Part shown: positions 1-7,199 of the stretch, piece by piece
Position numbering within the stretch: the stretch's first letter is position 1
Layout: every line of letters starts with the position of its first letter
Made by a program: the position numbers and the translations under genes
The notes under the pieces: model-generated
What the model saw: the letters and a program-made list of their open reading frames with translations, nothing else
The model's database searches: none
Told to the model about the DNA's origin: nothing
Assembly (NCBI GenBank): GCA_902476875.1
Contig: CABSFC010000015.1
Coordinates: forward strand, 1 to 37,715
Direction of reading: 5' to 3'
DNA from: an uncultured Oscillibacter sp.
GTDB lineage: Bacteria > Bacillota > Clostridia > Oscillospirales > Oscillospiraceae
DNA length: 37,715 nucleotides

Positions 1-2
1 AG

Positions 3-923
3 AATGTGATGCTGCTGGAATTTGAGAATTGCGGCATCCCCCGCGAGGTGTGGGAGGAGAAAAAGGAGACCTTGGAAGCGGCGCTAAACATTTTTATCGT
101 CAAAATCAAGGACGGCAAAGACCGCCGCCATGTGGTGATTCACGCGGTTCCCGCCGATATGGGCTTACCCGATGTTGCACGCTGGAATCCCGCCTATATG
201 AATGGGCTGGGTGACTTTGTACTTGTGCTGGGTCAGGGCTTAACGGGGCTGGTGACTGTCAATCTGGCTGTTACTCCCCATGTCCTGATTGGCGGGTCTA
301 CGGGCTCGGGAAAAAGCATCTTGCTAAAGTCGCTGCTCATGCAAGCAATACAGAAAGATGCCTCCGTCTATATCGCAGATTTTAAAGGCTGTGTTGATTA
401 CCCGGGGGTCTGGAAAAAAGAGTGTCATTTAATTTCGGACGAAATAAAATTGCGCGACACCCTCAAAGAGCTTGTGGGAGAACTGGAAACGCGGAAGGAA
501 ATCCTGCGGGCCGCTGAGTGCGCCAACATCAAGGAATATAATGAAAGAATCCGTCCCATTTTTCGGCGCATCATCATCGCCTGCGACGAGGTGGCGGAAC
601 TGACGGATAAGACGGGCCTCAGCAAAGAGGGTAAAGAAAAGATTGACGAAATCACGGGTTACATGGCTACGATTGCCCGTCAAGGCCGCGCCTTTGGTCT
701 GCACCTCATTCTGGCTACTCAACGCCCTGATGCAAATATCCTCCCGGGGCAGGTTAAAAACAATATAGACTGCCGTATTTGTGGCCGCGCTGACAATGTG
801 TTGTCAATGATTATCCTGGATAATGCTGATGCTGCCGACCAGATTCCAAAAGACGCACAGGGGCGGTTTTTAATGCACGACGGCACGGTCTTTCAAGGCT
901 TCATCTTCGGTGAGTGGGAGTAA
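3..923 (+). CDS. FtsK/SpoIIIE-type DNA translocase, 5'-truncated by window edge
   Basis: The reading frame is open to the left edge, so the start lies outside the window. The visible part is an FtsK/SpoIIIE ATPase domain. It has a P-loop (GGSTGSGKS, about base 291), a hydrophobic Walker B strand ending in IIIACDEVAEL (about base 565), and the family hallmark ATQRPDANILPGQVKNN followed by CRICGRADN. Proteins of this family are ring ATPases that pump double-stranded DNA. In Firmicutes mobile elements they act as coupling proteins or translocases at the membrane. The N-terminal half, where membrane segments would sit, is not visible. The next small gene starts 5 bases after the stop, so the two are probably co-transcribed. 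It could be a mobile-element translocase or a chromosomal copy. The compact form and small partner favour a mobile element. Confidence 0.85.
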   Translation, partial: NVMLLEFENCGIPREVWEEKKETLEAALNIFIVKIKDGKDRRHVVIHAVPADMGLPDVARWNPAYMNGLGDFVLVLGQGLTGLVTVNLAVTPHVLIGGSTGSGKSILLKSLLMQAIQKDASVYIADFKGCVDYPGVWKKECHLISDEIKLRDTLKELVGELETRKEILRAAECANIKEYNERIRPIFRRIIIACDEVAELTDKTGLSKEGKEKIDEITGYMATIARQGRAFGLHLILATQRPDANILPGQVKNNIDCRICGRADNVLSMIILDNADAADQIPKDAQGRFLMHDGTVFQGFIFGEWE

Positions 924-928
924 TAACT

Positions 929-1111
929 ATGGCAAGGAAGGAGCCCAACGACTACGGCACCGGGATACCTTATCATGAGGTGGAGGCCCTGGCCCGTGTC
1001 CTGCTCCCGGAAATTCAAGCCTTTTTCGAGAGTGAGGCCGGACAGAAGGAATTTACCGAATGGAAAGCAGCACAGCGGGAGAAGGACAAGGCAGCAAACA
1101 GCTCAAAGTAA
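929..1111 (+). CDS. Small hypothetical protein downstream of the FtsK-like gene
   Basis: This encodes 60 residues from the ATG at 929. An in-frame GTG-region start at 914 overlaps the upstream stop and is less likely. The protein is hydrophilic and mostly helical in appearance, with a charged C-terminus rich in Lys, Glu and Ala. I recognise no domain. The 5-base gap after the FtsK-like gene and the hairpin straight after the stop make it the last gene of that operon. Small accessory proteins of this kind are common at the ends of Firmicutes integrative elements, but no function can be given. Confidence 0.6.
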   Translation: MARKEPNDYGTGIPYHEVEALARVLLPEIQAFFESEAGQKEFTEWKAAQREKDKAANSSK

Positions 1112-1115
1112 AGCA

Positions 1116-1145
1116 GAGGTGGGGTATCATGCGATACCCCGCCTC
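1116..1145 (+). terminator. Hairpin ending the FtsK-like operon
   Basis: GGGGTATC pairs with GATACCCC across a 4-base loop and is extended by GAGG/CCTC beyond a one-base mismatch. It lies 5 bases after the stop at 1111. The stem is strong but the downstream sequence has only a weak T tract, so termination is likely rather than certain. Confidence 0.55.
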
Positions 1146-1173
1146 ATTGCATTTAAAGCACATTTTCAATAGA

Positions 1174-1227
1174 AATGATAAATCCGAACACATTACCTAT
1201 CTGGATAATGTAGTTCGGATTATCATT
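1174..1227 (-). terminator. Terminator hairpin of tRNA-Pro
   Basis: This is a long inverted repeat: AATGATAAATCCGAAC at 1174-1189 pairs with GTTCGGATTATCATT at 1213-1227, with a one-base bulge, and an inner CATTA/TAATG extends it. On the minus strand it follows tRNA-Pro by four bases and is followed by a T-rich run, as expected of an intrinsic terminator for that tRNA. Confidence 0.6.
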
Positions 1228-1230
1228 GTT

Positions 1231-1307
<77 letters not shown>

Positions 1308-1425
1308 TGGATTGTTGCTGATGTTCCGAAGTCAGCTTGTATATATTAACACGCCTTTCTATGAAATGCAAGTCCTATTTTCAAATTTTTTAAAAAAATT
1401 TCGTCGGGAGTGAACACAAATCCTG

Positions 1426-1455
1426 TTGACAAATCATTACCACGTATGGTATCAT
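1426..1455 (+). promoter_or_regulatory. Promoter of the tRNA-Ser pair
   Basis: TTGACA at 1426-1431 is a perfect -35. TATCAT at 1450-1455 serves as -10 after an 18-base spacer. It sits 40 bases upstream of the first tRNA-Ser and is the only good plus-strand promoter in the gap. Confidence 0.75.
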
Positions 1456-1495
1456 ACTTCAAGTGCTTGAGGGGTGGACGCGCCTGCCGGTTTAT

Positions 1496-1583
1496 GGAGA
1501 GATGTCCGAGCGGTTGAAGGAACCGGTCTTGAAAACCGGCGATGTGCAAACATCCGTGGGTTCGAATCCCACTCTCTCCGCCA
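1496..1583 (+). tRNA. tRNA-Ser (anticodon TGA)
   Basis: Acceptor GGAGAGA pairs with TCTCTCC, followed by G and an encoded CCA. The anticodon stem CCGGT/ACCGG holds loop CTTGAAA, anticodon TGA. There is a long variable arm, typical of serine tRNAs, and the T arm contains GGGTTCGAATCCC. The gene is 88 bases with CCA. Confidence 0.96.
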
Positions 1584-1599
1584 ATTTTTTATATGATCT

Positions 1600-1693
1600 G
1601 CGGAAGTACCCAAGAGGCCGAAGGGGCTCCCCTGCTAAGGGAGTAGGCTGGCTTAAAACCGGCGCGAGGGTTCAAATCCCTCCTTCCGCGCCA
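1600..1693 (+). tRNA. tRNA-Ser (anticodon GCT)
   Basis: Acceptor GCGGAAG pairs with CTTCCGC, followed by G and CCA. The anticodon stem CTCCC/GGGAG holds loop CTGCTAA, anticodon GCT (reads AGC/AGU). It has a long variable arm and T-loop sequence GGGTTCAAATCCC. It is 16 bases downstream of the first tRNA-Ser and shares its promoter. The serine recombinase remnants begin just beyond its 3' side. Confidence 0.96.
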
Positions 1694-1697
1694 AGAT

Positions 1698-1738
1698 AAG
1701 TTGACAGATTTCGACGAGAAATCTGTCAACTTTCTTTT
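1698..1738 (+). terminator. Intrinsic terminator of the tRNA-Ser operon
   Basis: A perfect 15-bp stem (1698-1712 with 1718-1732) closes a 5-base loop GACGA and runs into TTTCTTTT. It starts five bases after the CCA of the second tRNA-Ser. Confidence 0.9.
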
Positions 1739-1813
1739 ATATGAGATTAAGCCAATCCCTTGGGCTGCAGTGGTTTCCGCTGCGGCTGTTTTATTTTGAA
1801 AGGAGATGTACTA

Positions 1814-2308
1814 ATGAACGAATTTGAAAAGAGTGAAGCGATTAAAGCCAGCCTCCGGAAGGGCTTTCAGGATGGCAGTTCCAAAATGGCAAAGCGCAGA
1901 TGCTACGGATACAAGACCGCACCAGATGGATCACTGACCATTAATCCTGAAGAAGCGGAAGTAGTCATCTGGATCTTTGAGCAGTACAAATCTGGAAAGA
2001 GTCTGGGTAAGATCGTCGGAGGCTTAGAGAAACAAGGTATTCTCTCTCCGACGGGAAAGCCGAAGTGGAATCGGGAAGCGATCGACAAGCTGCTCTCCAA
2101 TGAAAAATATACAGGCCGTGTACTTCTTCAGAAAACCATCAGCATCGGTGCCGTCCAAATTGAAAACGATGGCCTCATGGATCGGTATCTCTACACCGAC
2201 TCCCATGAGGCCATTATTTCTGATAAATTGTTTGAGGCGGTACAGCAAGAAAAGTTTAGCCGTTCGAAGAATCTTGGATTAGGACTTTCCATGACGCAGG
2301 GGTTCTGA
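1814..2308 (+). CDS. Short serine-recombinase protein lacking the catalytic domain
   Basis: The gene encodes 164 residues from the ATG at 1814, preceded by AAAGGAGATG. The sequence is the 'Recombinase' DNA-binding domain (PF07508 type) of large serine recombinases. The recognisable run is the CYGYK segment, the INPEEAEVVIWIFEQY helix, GLEKQGILSPTGKPKWN and IDKLLSNEKYTG. It lacks the N-terminal resolvase domain with the catalytic serine and the C-terminal zinc ribbon/coiled coil, so it cannot cut DNA alone. Many Firmicutes elements carry two or three recombinase genes in tandem, one of them short. This may therefore be a natural accessory subunit rather than a remnant. The full-length partner that should follow is broken. 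Confidence 0.8.
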   Translation: MNEFEKSEAIKASLRKGFQDGSSKMAKRRCYGYKTAPDGSLTINPEEAEVVIWIFEQYKSGKSLGKIVGGLEKQGILSPTGKPKWNREAIDKLLSNEKYTGRVLLQKTISIGAVQIENDGLMDRYLYTDSHEAIISDKLFEAVQQEKFSRSKNLGLGLSMTQGF

Positions 2309-2349
2309 TAGAATATAAAGTAAACAAACACGCTATAGGAGGGAAGCTG

Positions 2350-2541
2350 ATGACAAATATGTTCCACATACCCCCTACTGAGATGAACCTGCCGATTGAG
2401 ATGAGGCATCTGCGTGTAGCTGCTTACTGTCGTGTCAGCACGGAACAAGAAGAGCAGGACAGCAGTATTCAATTACAGGAATTGCACTATACGCGAGTAA
2501 TTAATGGAAATCCAAATTGGGAAAACGCTGTTTCTGAATGA
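2350..2541 (+). pseudogene. Truncated large serine recombinase, N-terminal fragment
   Basis: It starts at ATG 2350 behind TAGGAGGG. The protein opens a resolvase catalytic domain: RVAAYCRVSTEQEEQDSS contains the active-site serine of the Y-x-R-V-S motif. It continues through the expected QLQELHYTRVINGNPNWENA, where relatives read on into a GIF-type strand. Here only VSE and a stop remain after about 63 residues. A large serine recombinase is normally near 500 residues, so more than 85 percent is missing. The breakpoint coincides with the start of the AT-rich HEPN-like cargo, which suggests insertion or replacement at this gene. I see no recognisable C-terminal half after the cargo. Confidence 0.85.
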
Positions 2542-2561
2542 ATCATGGGAGAAGGAAAACA

Positions 2562-3581
2562 ATGGCTTTTGAGGATATGTTAAATGAGAGAGAAGTAGCG
2601 GCATATAAGCTGATACAAAACGATCTTCGATATCTATACACAATAGTATGTAATATACAACAACTCACATCAAACTCTAATTATATAGTTTCAGCTATGC
2701 CGTTTTTAGGAGTTGTTATTGATGGCGTTGAGGATTGGATAAGGGCAATTAGAAATTCAAAGAAATGCGAAATAAAGTTTCCAATATTTGATTCTGCTAC
2801 ACAAAATTACTACGAAAAAATGAGAACCTCTATAAAATTGTGGTCTACTTCGTATGATAAAATAAAAGAAAATTTGCAAGAATTATATTTGAATAGCGAG
2901 CGATATTTTTCAAGTTTATGTAAGCCTATTGCTCGCCAACTTAAGCTATACGATATATTTGGAGCAGATTTTGTAGATGGGGAGTATTGTGGAAATACAA
3001 TTTTATGTAATTATTACATCCCTGACTTCATATATGGAACCGATGGAAGCTATATTAAACAGTTTTCAATAATTGCCGGGGAATATATTAGGCTGTTTCA
3101 TGCGGATACAGCTTATGACGTTGACCAATCTATGAATTTTAATTGTAGAGATTATGGAGGCTTTATTAAATCCCCGGTTGGGAATTCGTTTAGTGATCGC
3201 TTTGTGTTATTTTCGTTGCTTTGCCAAATTAATTTTATCCTCTTCGGCGTTGCAAAATATATTATTGGAGGGAATTCAACCAAGCTTAGATTCGTATATC
3301 TACAGTATTTTTATAGTGCAACAATTCTTCCCGAAGTAAACAATAGGTTGAATGCTGAATTTGCAATAGATATAAGATGGCTGTCAAATGCGTTTAGGAA
3401 TGCTATGGCCCATTATAAACTTGGGGTTGCGCTAAAATCCAGTGAAATTGATTTTAGCGATTCTTTATATGGGCTTACACAAAAATATTTTTGTTGTGAT
3501 TATGAACAAATGCTGCAAGTATTACTAGAAAATCTTGCTGCTTTGGCTCAACAATTGAAAGAATATTTAAAACTAAGATAG
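2562..3581 (+). CDS. HEPN-motif protein of unknown family (first gene of AT-rich cargo)
   Basis: The gene encodes 339 residues. I choose ATG 2562 because GGGAGAAGG lies 7 bases upstream; an in-frame ATG at 2538 overlaps the recombinase stop. I recognise no named family. Near the C-terminus is RNAMAHYKLG, with R279 and H284 in the R-N-x-x-x-H spacing of HEPN RNase domains, set in a helical context. Membrane segments are not obvious, although residues around 205-230 are hydrophobic. Base composition is strikingly AT-rich compared with the surrounding conjugation genes, which points to separate acquisition. A second protein with a similar motif follows 48 bases later. HEPN pairs commonly act as toxins or abortive-infection effectors, and that role here is inference. 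It could also be an uncharacterised Abi-like protein. Confidence 0.6.
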   Translation: MAFEDMLNEREVAAYKLIQNDLRYLYTIVCNIQQLTSNSNYIVSAMPFLGVVIDGVEDWIRAIRNSKKCEIKFPIFDSATQNYYEKMRTSIKLWSTSYDKIKENLQELYLNSERYFSSLCKPIARQLKLYDIFGADFVDGEYCGNTILCNYYIPDFIYGTDGSYIKQFSIIAGEYIRLFHADTAYDVDQSMNFNCRDYGGFIKSPVGNSFSDRFVLFSLLCQINFILFGVAKYIIGGNSTKLRFVYLQYFYSATILPEVNNRLNAEFAIDIRWLSNAFRNAMAHYKLGVALKSSEIDFSDSLYGLTQKYFCCDYEQMLQVLLENLAALAQQLKEYLKLR

Positions 3582-3629
3582 AAGATTATTGTAGAACAGA
3601 TAGATATTCAGAACTGGGGGTGAATACAG

Positions 3630-4331
3630 TTGTCATTGCCGAAACAAATTCAGAATGAAATATATCAATACTGTGTTAACGATTTACCACAAAAAGAATG
3701 GTATGAAAAGGAATTCGAATTTATTGAGGATGATAAACTCCGGAATAGACTTGTTGAAGAGTTTAGAGGCATTCGCTTTGCGTATAAACTATATGAGGGA
3801 ATTGAGGCGACGGAGGAAAATTTAATTTTTGAGGTGCGGCATCAAATTTTCGCATACGCAACTCTCTATGAAGCAGTTATCCACTATATCCTATATACAT
3901 ATTATGCAGATACGGCTGAATTCCATGATATGCAGTATCATCAAGCACCAGCGAAAATAAGCATTCCCAACAGTAAGCTTGCATCACTCAATAAACTGCT
4001 TACTCATAATGGAGAAAACATTATTCCATATCATCTTCAAGAACGCAAAAAGGACGATTCTCAAGTTCGATTTGATGATAAATGCAAGACTGCTGAAAAG
4101 TTGGGGTTGATTTCCAAGTGCTTAAACAGTGCGGGCGAAGAAGTGGATTTACCAACGGAAATAATTGAAATATATGGATATAGAAATGCAATCCATCTCA
4201 TAGCCGAACAGCGAAAAGGAATTGAGTATGAACTTGATTTGAGTAAGCGTGCATATAGAAGGATGCGCCCTTTTATTGCTCAGATAAAAGCAAAACTCAA
4301 GAAAGATGGGAAAAGTGTATATCGAAGTTGA
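3630..4331 (+). CDS. HEPN/Abi-like protein (second gene of AT-rich cargo)
   Basis: The gene encodes 233 residues from TTG 3630, with GGGGGTG 7 bases upstream; no ATG sits at a better distance. Near the C-terminus is the segment GYRNAIHLIAEQ (R185, H189), resembling the RN-x-x-H helix of HEPN-fold proteins but with one residue fewer between R and H than the classical Rx4-6H. The remaining C-terminus (SKRAYRRMRPFIAQI) is basic and helical. An aromatic, helix-forming stretch around residues 68-90 resembles the first helices of such folds. It shares the AT-rich composition and direction of the preceding gene. The two probably form one operon and may be partners (toxin and modulator, or two subunits). 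Function is unproven. Confidence 0.55.
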   Translation: MSLPKQIQNEIYQYCVNDLPQKEWYEKEFEFIEDDKLRNRLVEEFRGIRFAYKLYEGIEATEENLIFEVRHQIFAYATLYEAVIHYILYTYYADTAEFHDMQYHQAPAKISIPNSKLASLNKLLTHNGENIIPYHLQERKKDDSQVRFDDKCKTAEKLGLISKCLNSAGEEVDLPTEIIEIYGYRNAIHLIAEQRKGIEYELDLSKRAYRRMRPFIAQIKAKLKKDGKSVYRS

Positions 4332-4853
4332 CATTCTTTTTATAAAAAGAGGATTATTATATAGCCGGTACATGATCGTAATCCTCTCAGGGCGTAATCA
4401 AGATGCTGGTAGATTAGAAGTTAATTCATCCTATTTTTCGCAAGCAATTTGACTATCAGAAAACCGTTGATACAACTGGATTCCTTCGTGTTTTATCATT
4501 GCACTGTGAAAAGTTGAACAAGCCTGTGACATTTTTTGGTATTTTGGTTTGAATACTTATAGTGTTTCGCTTTTCAAACTGAACCCACTACGCTGGGCTT
4601 CATTTTGGCTATGGACGCAGACCTGGAGGGCGGTTCCTCGAAAGTGTTCGCCCTTTCCAATAAAGAAAGCCTCGAAGTTTCAACCGCTTCGGGGTTTTTC
4701 CTTTGTTTTCAATGGTTTGGTGTCTTGTAGAAACAAAAAAGGAGATTTAAAAAATAAAGAATCGGTTTAGATTAGAAACGAAAAATTTCAAAAAAGCGCT
4801 AACGAAATTGCTAACAAAAAGCCCGCCGGGGAGTGATTCCCGGCAGGCTATTT
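4332..4853. other. Gene-poor stretch after the AT-rich cargo
   Basis: No convincing gene is present. The AT-rich composition continues to about 4560. A short open stretch (roughly 4450-4552) reads like the eroded C-terminus of a protein, but I cannot name it. A hairpin (AGGGCG at 4627 with CGCCCT at 4649) and a terminator follow between 4625 and 4700. A second terminator lies at 4820-4855. The stretch may carry a small transcript ending at the first terminator, but no clear promoter was found. Confidence 0.5.
4670..4699 (+). terminator. Intrinsic terminator
   Basis: CCTCGAAG at 4670-4677 pairs with CTTCGGGG at 4687-4694 (one G-T) over a 9-base loop and is followed by TTTTTCC. A separate hairpin lies just upstream (4625-4656). 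The transcript it ends could come from the HEPN-like pair or from a small RNA in this gap. Confidence 0.7.
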
Positions 4854-4857
4854 TTAT
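4820..4857. terminator. Terminator, probably bidirectional
   Basis: AGCC and GCCGGG (4820-4830) pair with CCCGGC and GGCT (4838-4849) around one mismatch. There is a T tract on the right (4850-4855) and an A tract on the left. It sits exactly at the 3' end of the minus-strand gene 4854-5174 and so can stop transcripts from both sides. Confidence 0.8.
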
Positions 4858-5174
4858 AATGCTTTAATCTTCCTTAAAACGCTGTCATAAACTTTTATAT
4901 TTACAGCACGAAGTGTATCCATCAATTCATCCATGATTGTCAAAACAGCGGATATTTCCTTTCTGGATACGGCCTCCAAAAATTCGCTATCGCCATATAG
5001 CTCCAAAGAATTTTTTCCCGGCCCGGAAGCCTCTGAATATTTCATATCATACCCCTGGCGGTCGACAATCATATGGTCCCGGATCGTGTATAGGTCGGCC
5101 AGCATCGCGACGGCGGAAGCGTTGTGATTTGCGAGCCTGATTTCGTAAATCCACGCAGCTTCATATAAGCCCAT
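4854..5174 (-). CDS. Hypothetical protein, 106 residues
   Basis: The protein is 106 residues, helical and mixed-charge. I recognise no family. The N-terminus (MGLYEAAWIYEIRLANHN) and the C-terminal helices (ISAVLTIMDELMDTLRAVN and VLRKIKAL) suggest a small all-alpha protein. There is no clear Shine-Dalgarno before the ATG at 5174, so either the start is elsewhere or the gene has lost its 5' part. The stop abuts a strong bidirectional terminator, which supports it being a transcribed gene. It is alone on this strand between the recombinase remnants and the ICE proper. Confidence 0.5.
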   Translation of the reverse strand: MGLYEAAWIYEIRLANHNASAVAMLADLYTIRDHMIVDRQGYDMKYSEASGPGKNSLELYGDSEFLEAVSRKEISAVLTIMDELMDTLRAVNIKVYDSVLRKIKAL

Positions 5175-5253
5175 GAAATCGTTGTGTCACAAGGGCTCCG
5201 AGGTTTTCAAGGAATATGAAACTCTATGTAAGTTTATAAGCCCCCACGCCAAA

Positions 5254-5282
5254 ATGGTGTAAAAATGGTGTAAGGATGGTGT
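5254..5282 (+). repeat. Three phased ATGGTGTA repeats (iteron-like)
   Basis: ATGGTGT occurs at 5254, 5265 and 5276, an exact 11-base period, embedded in AAATGGTGTAA-like units. One-turn spacing is typical of protein-binding iterons or operators. The array lies about 120 bases before the winged-helix gene at 5402 and could be its binding site. A role in replication or in control of the element is inference. Confidence 0.6.
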
Positions 5283-5401
5283 AGGGGCAATTCCGGGAAA
5301 GCTCCCATGCAGCAAGAGCAGGACGGTATCTACAGAAATGCGGATGCCGTCCTTTTTTCGTTGGGTGGGAGTAAACCACAACAAAAGCAAGGAGCGAACA
5401 T

Positions 5402-6550
5402 ATGGCTGCATATCAACTGGAAATCAAGCAAATCGTGGATTACCCACGCTGTCGGATCTACCGGCAGTTTATCCAGACTCTAATCGCAGACCGGAGCATC
5501 CGTACCAGCAACGGAGGCTCCGGCCTTTTTTATTTTACCGTCCTCTGCTCCTACGCAAACTTTCGCACCTCGTACCGCAGACTGGACGGCATCAGCTACA
5601 CGATCTACCCGGGTGAGTGGATCTGCTCCCTGAGTGAAATGGCCCAGTGGTTCCGATGCCGCACCAAGGGGCGGGCGCTGGATATCCTGTTCATGCTTCA
5701 GGAGGCCCATCTTATTCACTACACCGTCCTGGGCCGGGGCAGACTGGTCAAGTATCGGATCATGGACTGGCGCCGGCACAATACAGTGCTGGACTACAAC
5801 TGCCCCTGTCAAAAGGATGTGGGCTTTTTCTTCCTCCCGGTCTCCACCGCTGCCGAACTGGTCAGCTTTGGGAAATGCTCCGACATAGATATTCTGCTTG
5901 ACCTGTGGATTTCAGCGGTCTACAACGATCAGCGGGTGCAAGGCTCATTCTCAGGCCCGGTGGCTTACTTCCGGGATGGGAGTGGCTGTCCGCTGGTGTC
6001 CTATGCGGACCTGGCCCAACGCTGGGGCATCTCTAAGGCAACAGTGGGACGGGTTTTGAAGAAGCTTGCAAAACAGGGGCATATCTCCCTGCTCACCTTC
6101 CCGGGCCGCCATGGGACTGCCATTTACCTTCAGAACTACCTCTCCACCATGTTCCAGATCTCTGATGTCATGGTGGACAAGGAAGAAGTGGCCCTCTCCC
6201 TCAACATCAAACTTGCCCCCCAGGAGAGCGGAGCCGATGCTGCGGGACAGCCTGCGGACATCGTTTCAGCGGAGCCGGTTATCGTTTCAGAACCGACGGA
6301 AGAGCAAATTGCTCAGCGAGTGCTTCAAATCCTTGTGCTGCAAGGAATCTCGTGTGGTGTATGCCCCCGCTGCTCCTATAAGTTATATCCTTTATCGGGC
6401 GATGGAGAAGGTATGTTAGAGGGAGGCTCCGCGGCACAGAGGCGTTTCCACATGGAAGTTCTCTGTCATAGCGGCAGGCCGATATATGTCTTTGAACTTT
6501 CCACAAGGGCTGTGGACGCACCAGAAGAAGGAGGTTGTGCAAATGGCTAA
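5402..6550 (+). CDS. Winged-helix DNA-binding protein of the ICE (replication/regulatory)
   Basis: The gene encodes 382 residues from ATG 5402, preceded by AAGGAGCGAACAT. Two helix-turn-helix-like regions are visible. One is around residues 75-120 (WICSLSEMAQWF, then LDILFMLQEAHLIHYT and the wing-like GRGRLVKYRI). The second is around residues 200-230 (VSYADLAQRWGISKATVGRVLKKL followed by GHISLL). The second matches winged-helix/MarR-type readers closely. The C-terminal third looks disordered, then ends with a CGVCPRC knuckle and a later Cys that could bind zinc. It is the first gene of the transfer region and overlaps the next gene by 8 bases. A replication-initiator-like or regulatory role is inferred from position. 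Confidence 0.65.
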   Translation: MAAYQLEIKQIVDYPRCRIYRQFIQTLIADRSIRTSNGGSGLFYFTVLCSYANFRTSYRRLDGISYTIYPGEWICSLSEMAQWFRCRTKGRALDILFMLQEAHLIHYTVLGRGRLVKYRIMDWRRHNTVLDYNCPCQKDVGFFFLPVSTAAELVSFGKCSDIDILLDLWISAVYNDQRVQGSFSGPVAYFRDGSGCPLVSYADLAQRWGISKATVGRVLKKLAKQGHISLLTFPGRHGTAIYLQNYLSTMFQISDVMVDKEEVALSLNIKLAPQESGADAAGQPADIVSAEPVIVSEPTEEQIAQRVLQILVLQGISCGVCPRCSYKLYPLSGDGEGMLEGGSAAQRRFHMEVLCHSGRPIYVFELSTRAVDAPEEGGCANG

Positions 6551-7079
6551 AAAGCAGATTGCCCGGGATGTAACGGAGGATCCCCGCTATCACGATACCT
6601 GGAAGCTGCTCAAAAAATACCGGGATGTGGTGTGGAGTCTGGAATTGTCCGTCCAGCACTTGAAAAAGCGGTTCGAGGTAGAGTACGGCAGCAGTATTGA
6701 GGAGTTTTTGGAGTCGGTGTATCTGGCCGGGGCCGACTTGGGTGGGACGGAGATCGAGCATCAGGCCCAGTGTATTGAGCGCAGTCACAAAATGCTCACG
6801 CTCATGGAGAGTGCCGTAAATCTGCTCCGTACCCGGCATAAGAACGGCGAGGAATACTACTGGATCTTGTACTACTCCTATCTTTCTCCGCAGCAGCTTC
6901 CCAATGTGGAGGAGATCGTCAACCAGCTCTGTCCTCATATCCGTGACATTAGCCGGGCCACCTACTACCGAAAGCGGGAAAAGGCGGTGGAAGCCCTCAG
7001 TTCCATCCTCTGGGGTTATACTTCCCAGGACTGTCTGGCCCTTCTTGCGGACTTTTTCCCGCCGGAGCAAAGTAAGTGA
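6543..7079 (+). CDS. ArpU/RinA-like sigma-related transcriptional activator
   Basis: The gene encodes 178 residues from ATG 6543, with GGAGG 9 bases upstream. Its start overlaps the stop of the winged-helix gene, implying translational coupling. The C-terminal segment DISRATYYRKREKAVEALSS is typical of ArpU-type phage and mobile-element regulators, where a sigma region 4-like helix-turn-helix contacts DNA. The central helices (LELSVQHLKKRFEVEY and AVNLLRTRHKNGEEYYWI) fit the same family. Members switch on late or transfer operons. Three phased TTGAG repeats and a promoter lie right after the gene, which makes them the obvious target. The family assignment rests on motif recognition only. Confidence 0.65.
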   Translation: MAKKQIARDVTEDPRYHDTWKLLKKYRDVVWSLELSVQHLKKRFEVEYGSSIEEFLESVYLAGADLGGTEIEHQAQCIERSHKMLTLMESAVNLLRTRHKNGEEYYWILYYSYLSPQQLPNVEEIVNQLCPHIRDISRATYYRKREKAVEALSSILWGYTSQDCLALLADFFPPEQSK

Positions 7080-7086
7080 GATGAAA

Positions 7087-7115
7087 TTGAGACAGGGTTG
7101 AGACTGAATTGAGCC
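7087..7115 (+). promoter_or_regulatory. Three phased TTGAG(A/C)C repeats, probable activator site
   Basis: TTGAGAC, TTGAGAC and TTGAGCC start at 7087, 7098 and 7109, an exact 11-base period. They end 11 bases before the -35 of the promoter at 7126. The one-turn spacing places all copies on one face of the helix, as expected for an activator contacting RNA polymerase. Confidence 0.7.
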
Positions 7116-7125
7116 GGTTATGAAA

Positions 7126-7154
7126 TTGACGCAAGAATCCATATATGTTAGACT
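7126..7154 (+). promoter_or_regulatory. Promoter of the transfer (T4SS) operon
   Basis: TTGACG (7126-7131) is separated by 17 bases from TAGACT (7149-7154). The -10 is weak, consistent with dependence on an activator bound to the repeats just upstream. Transcription from here would meet the terminator at 7200 after about 40 bases. Confidence 0.65.
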
Positions 7155-7199
7155 GGTCATGCTCAAAACTGTAACCACAACTGAAAACAACTGCAAGAG

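Noticed and set aside
1463..1699. Plus-strand open frame of 78 codons covering both tRNA-Ser genes
   Set aside because: It is made of tRNA sequence read as protein.
4437..4552. Short open stretch that might be the missing recombinase C-terminus
   Set aside because: I could not match it to the zinc ribbon, coiled coil or any other segment of serine recombinases. It is too short to support a call.
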